Shown piece after piece: positions 62,945-64,000 of a stretch of DNA of 64,000 bases (position 1 is the stretch's first letter; every line of letters starts with the position of its first letter). The translations under genes were made by a program, and so were the position numbers. The notes under the pieces were generated by a model. The model did not search any database, was not told where the DNA came from, and saw nothing but the letters and a program-made list of their open reading frames with translations. Source of the DNA: Pseudoscleropodium purum (lineage: Eukaryota; Streptophyta; Bryopsida; Hypnales; Brachytheciaceae). The stretch spans positions 20,028,501-20,092,500 of the forward strand of contig OZ017796.1 of assembly GCA_963969395.1 (NCBI GenBank). Reading direction: 5' to 3'.

Positions 62945-64000
62945 TCTCCATTTCTACTTATATTTCTTGAAATAACTTCATATTAATTGGATCTTTTTGC
63001 TATATTTACTAATTTTGTTTTCATTCTTAGCAACAAAAATAATAATAATAATGATAGTTATTTACAAAACAAAGTGAATTTTTTTTATAGTGATCGACAT
63101 TTCATATTGCCACGTAATAGAAATATAAAATTGATATTTGAACACAATTTAAAGTCTAAGTTTAGCTTAGACATAATGTTCATTATTTTGCAATGGAGTT
63201 AGTTCTTTTAGGGGTTAATTCCTAAAAATCTCTTAAACCAAGTTGTGGTTTTTGAGATGTAGATCAATTGTTGTGGTCTATTACTTTTGACATTTTTTGG
63301 GAATGCAAGTTAAATTTCTAAATGTGTATTTCCATCTAAAGTGTACTGAAGAGTTGTCACTTGGCCAAAAAAATTGGTACTTGGGGACATGGCTCTTCAA
63401 TTGCTCTCTGAGGATGATAACTAAAGAGATCATGGTCATGTAAGGTATATAAGTCTTCCACAAAGTAGAATCAAGTTCTAATTCGAGGTGCCATAATTTT
63501 CAACCTGAGCATTTGCATCATACTCAAATAGCTAAAATAAATTTGATATATTCTAATATTTCTTGAATTTTGAAATTGAAAGACACCCATGATCAAATAC
63601 ACAATGGAAAAAACAAACACTTTATATTTTGATCACATAGATCTTACAAATAGTAAAGACTTTGAAATTGAAACTTTGTGTATGTTCTAAATGAAATTGA
63701 AATTAAGGTCCTATGGTTACATCTATCATTTTTTTCAAAAAAATTCATCCAAGAGCCTTGATCCAAATATTGTCATTTTCAACATTTTTTGGGCTCTAAT
63801 AGGATAAGAAAATATACTAAAATCAACGATCATAATTGTCTAATATTTTAAAATATCACAATACAATTGGGATAAGCTTTTAATTATCATATCCACTTTC
63901 TTGATATAATTATTACCTTCAGAATTATGTTTAATAAAATCTCCAACAAGTGGTAGTCTACATGAAGGAAAATAGCACAAAAGGTGGATTTAGGGCTTAA

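Noticed and set aside
1..64000. tRNA, rRNA or CRISPR-type arrays
   Set aside because: No cloverleaf-like pairs with a GTTCGA-type T arm were noticed, no rRNA-like conserved blocks, and no regularly spaced short repeats. A covariance-model scan would be decisive.

Overview
The window is nuclear DNA of a land plant. The evidence is plant-type split genes, plant protein families and very AT-rich spacers. Introns of roughly 60-960 bp, small exons and a compact gene block would suit a bryophyte, perhaps a moss, but the clade is an inference that one window cannot prove. All exon calls below were made by hand from GT-AG signals, reading phase and family similarity.

Layout. Positions 1-5640 are AT-rich and hold two copies of a dispersed inverted-repeat element. 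From about 6 to 48.5 kb lies the gene block, with every recognised gene on the minus strand: a small unrecognised protein (6.05-7.06 kb), quiescin sulfhydryl oxidase QSOX (7.25-12.67 kb), an organelle-type ribosomal protein L11 methyltransferase (15.2-18.6 kb), a chloroplast UDP-glucose pyrophosphorylase like UGP3 (25.3-31.1 kb), an IAA-amino-acid hydrolase (40.4-43.7 kb) and an FBH/AKS-like bHLH transcription factor (44.4-46.3 kb). Between them are AT-rich spacers, including a 3-kb tract at 20-22.9 kb almost lacking C on the plus strand. From 48.5 to 64 kb the sequence is mostly AT-rich repeat, with two GC-richer islands. The one at 53.7-55 kb holds a three-copy tandem repeat beside a small spliced ORF. 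The one at 60.2-61.2 kb holds a weaker small-gene candidate.

The genes do not form a pathway. QSOX serves disulfide formation in the secretory system, the L11 methyltransferase and UGP3 serve plastids (ribosome modification, sulfolipid precursor), the amidohydrolase releases auxin from conjugates, and the bHLH is a regulator.

The most notable points are a QSOX whose thioredoxin-domain CxxC reads LPAC; a bHLH gene whose first exon repeats the end of its second exon, splice donor included; a family of 0.45-0.98 kb elements with terminal inverted repeats near TTAACCCCTAAAGGAC, one of them a long foldback; and the C-depleted tract.
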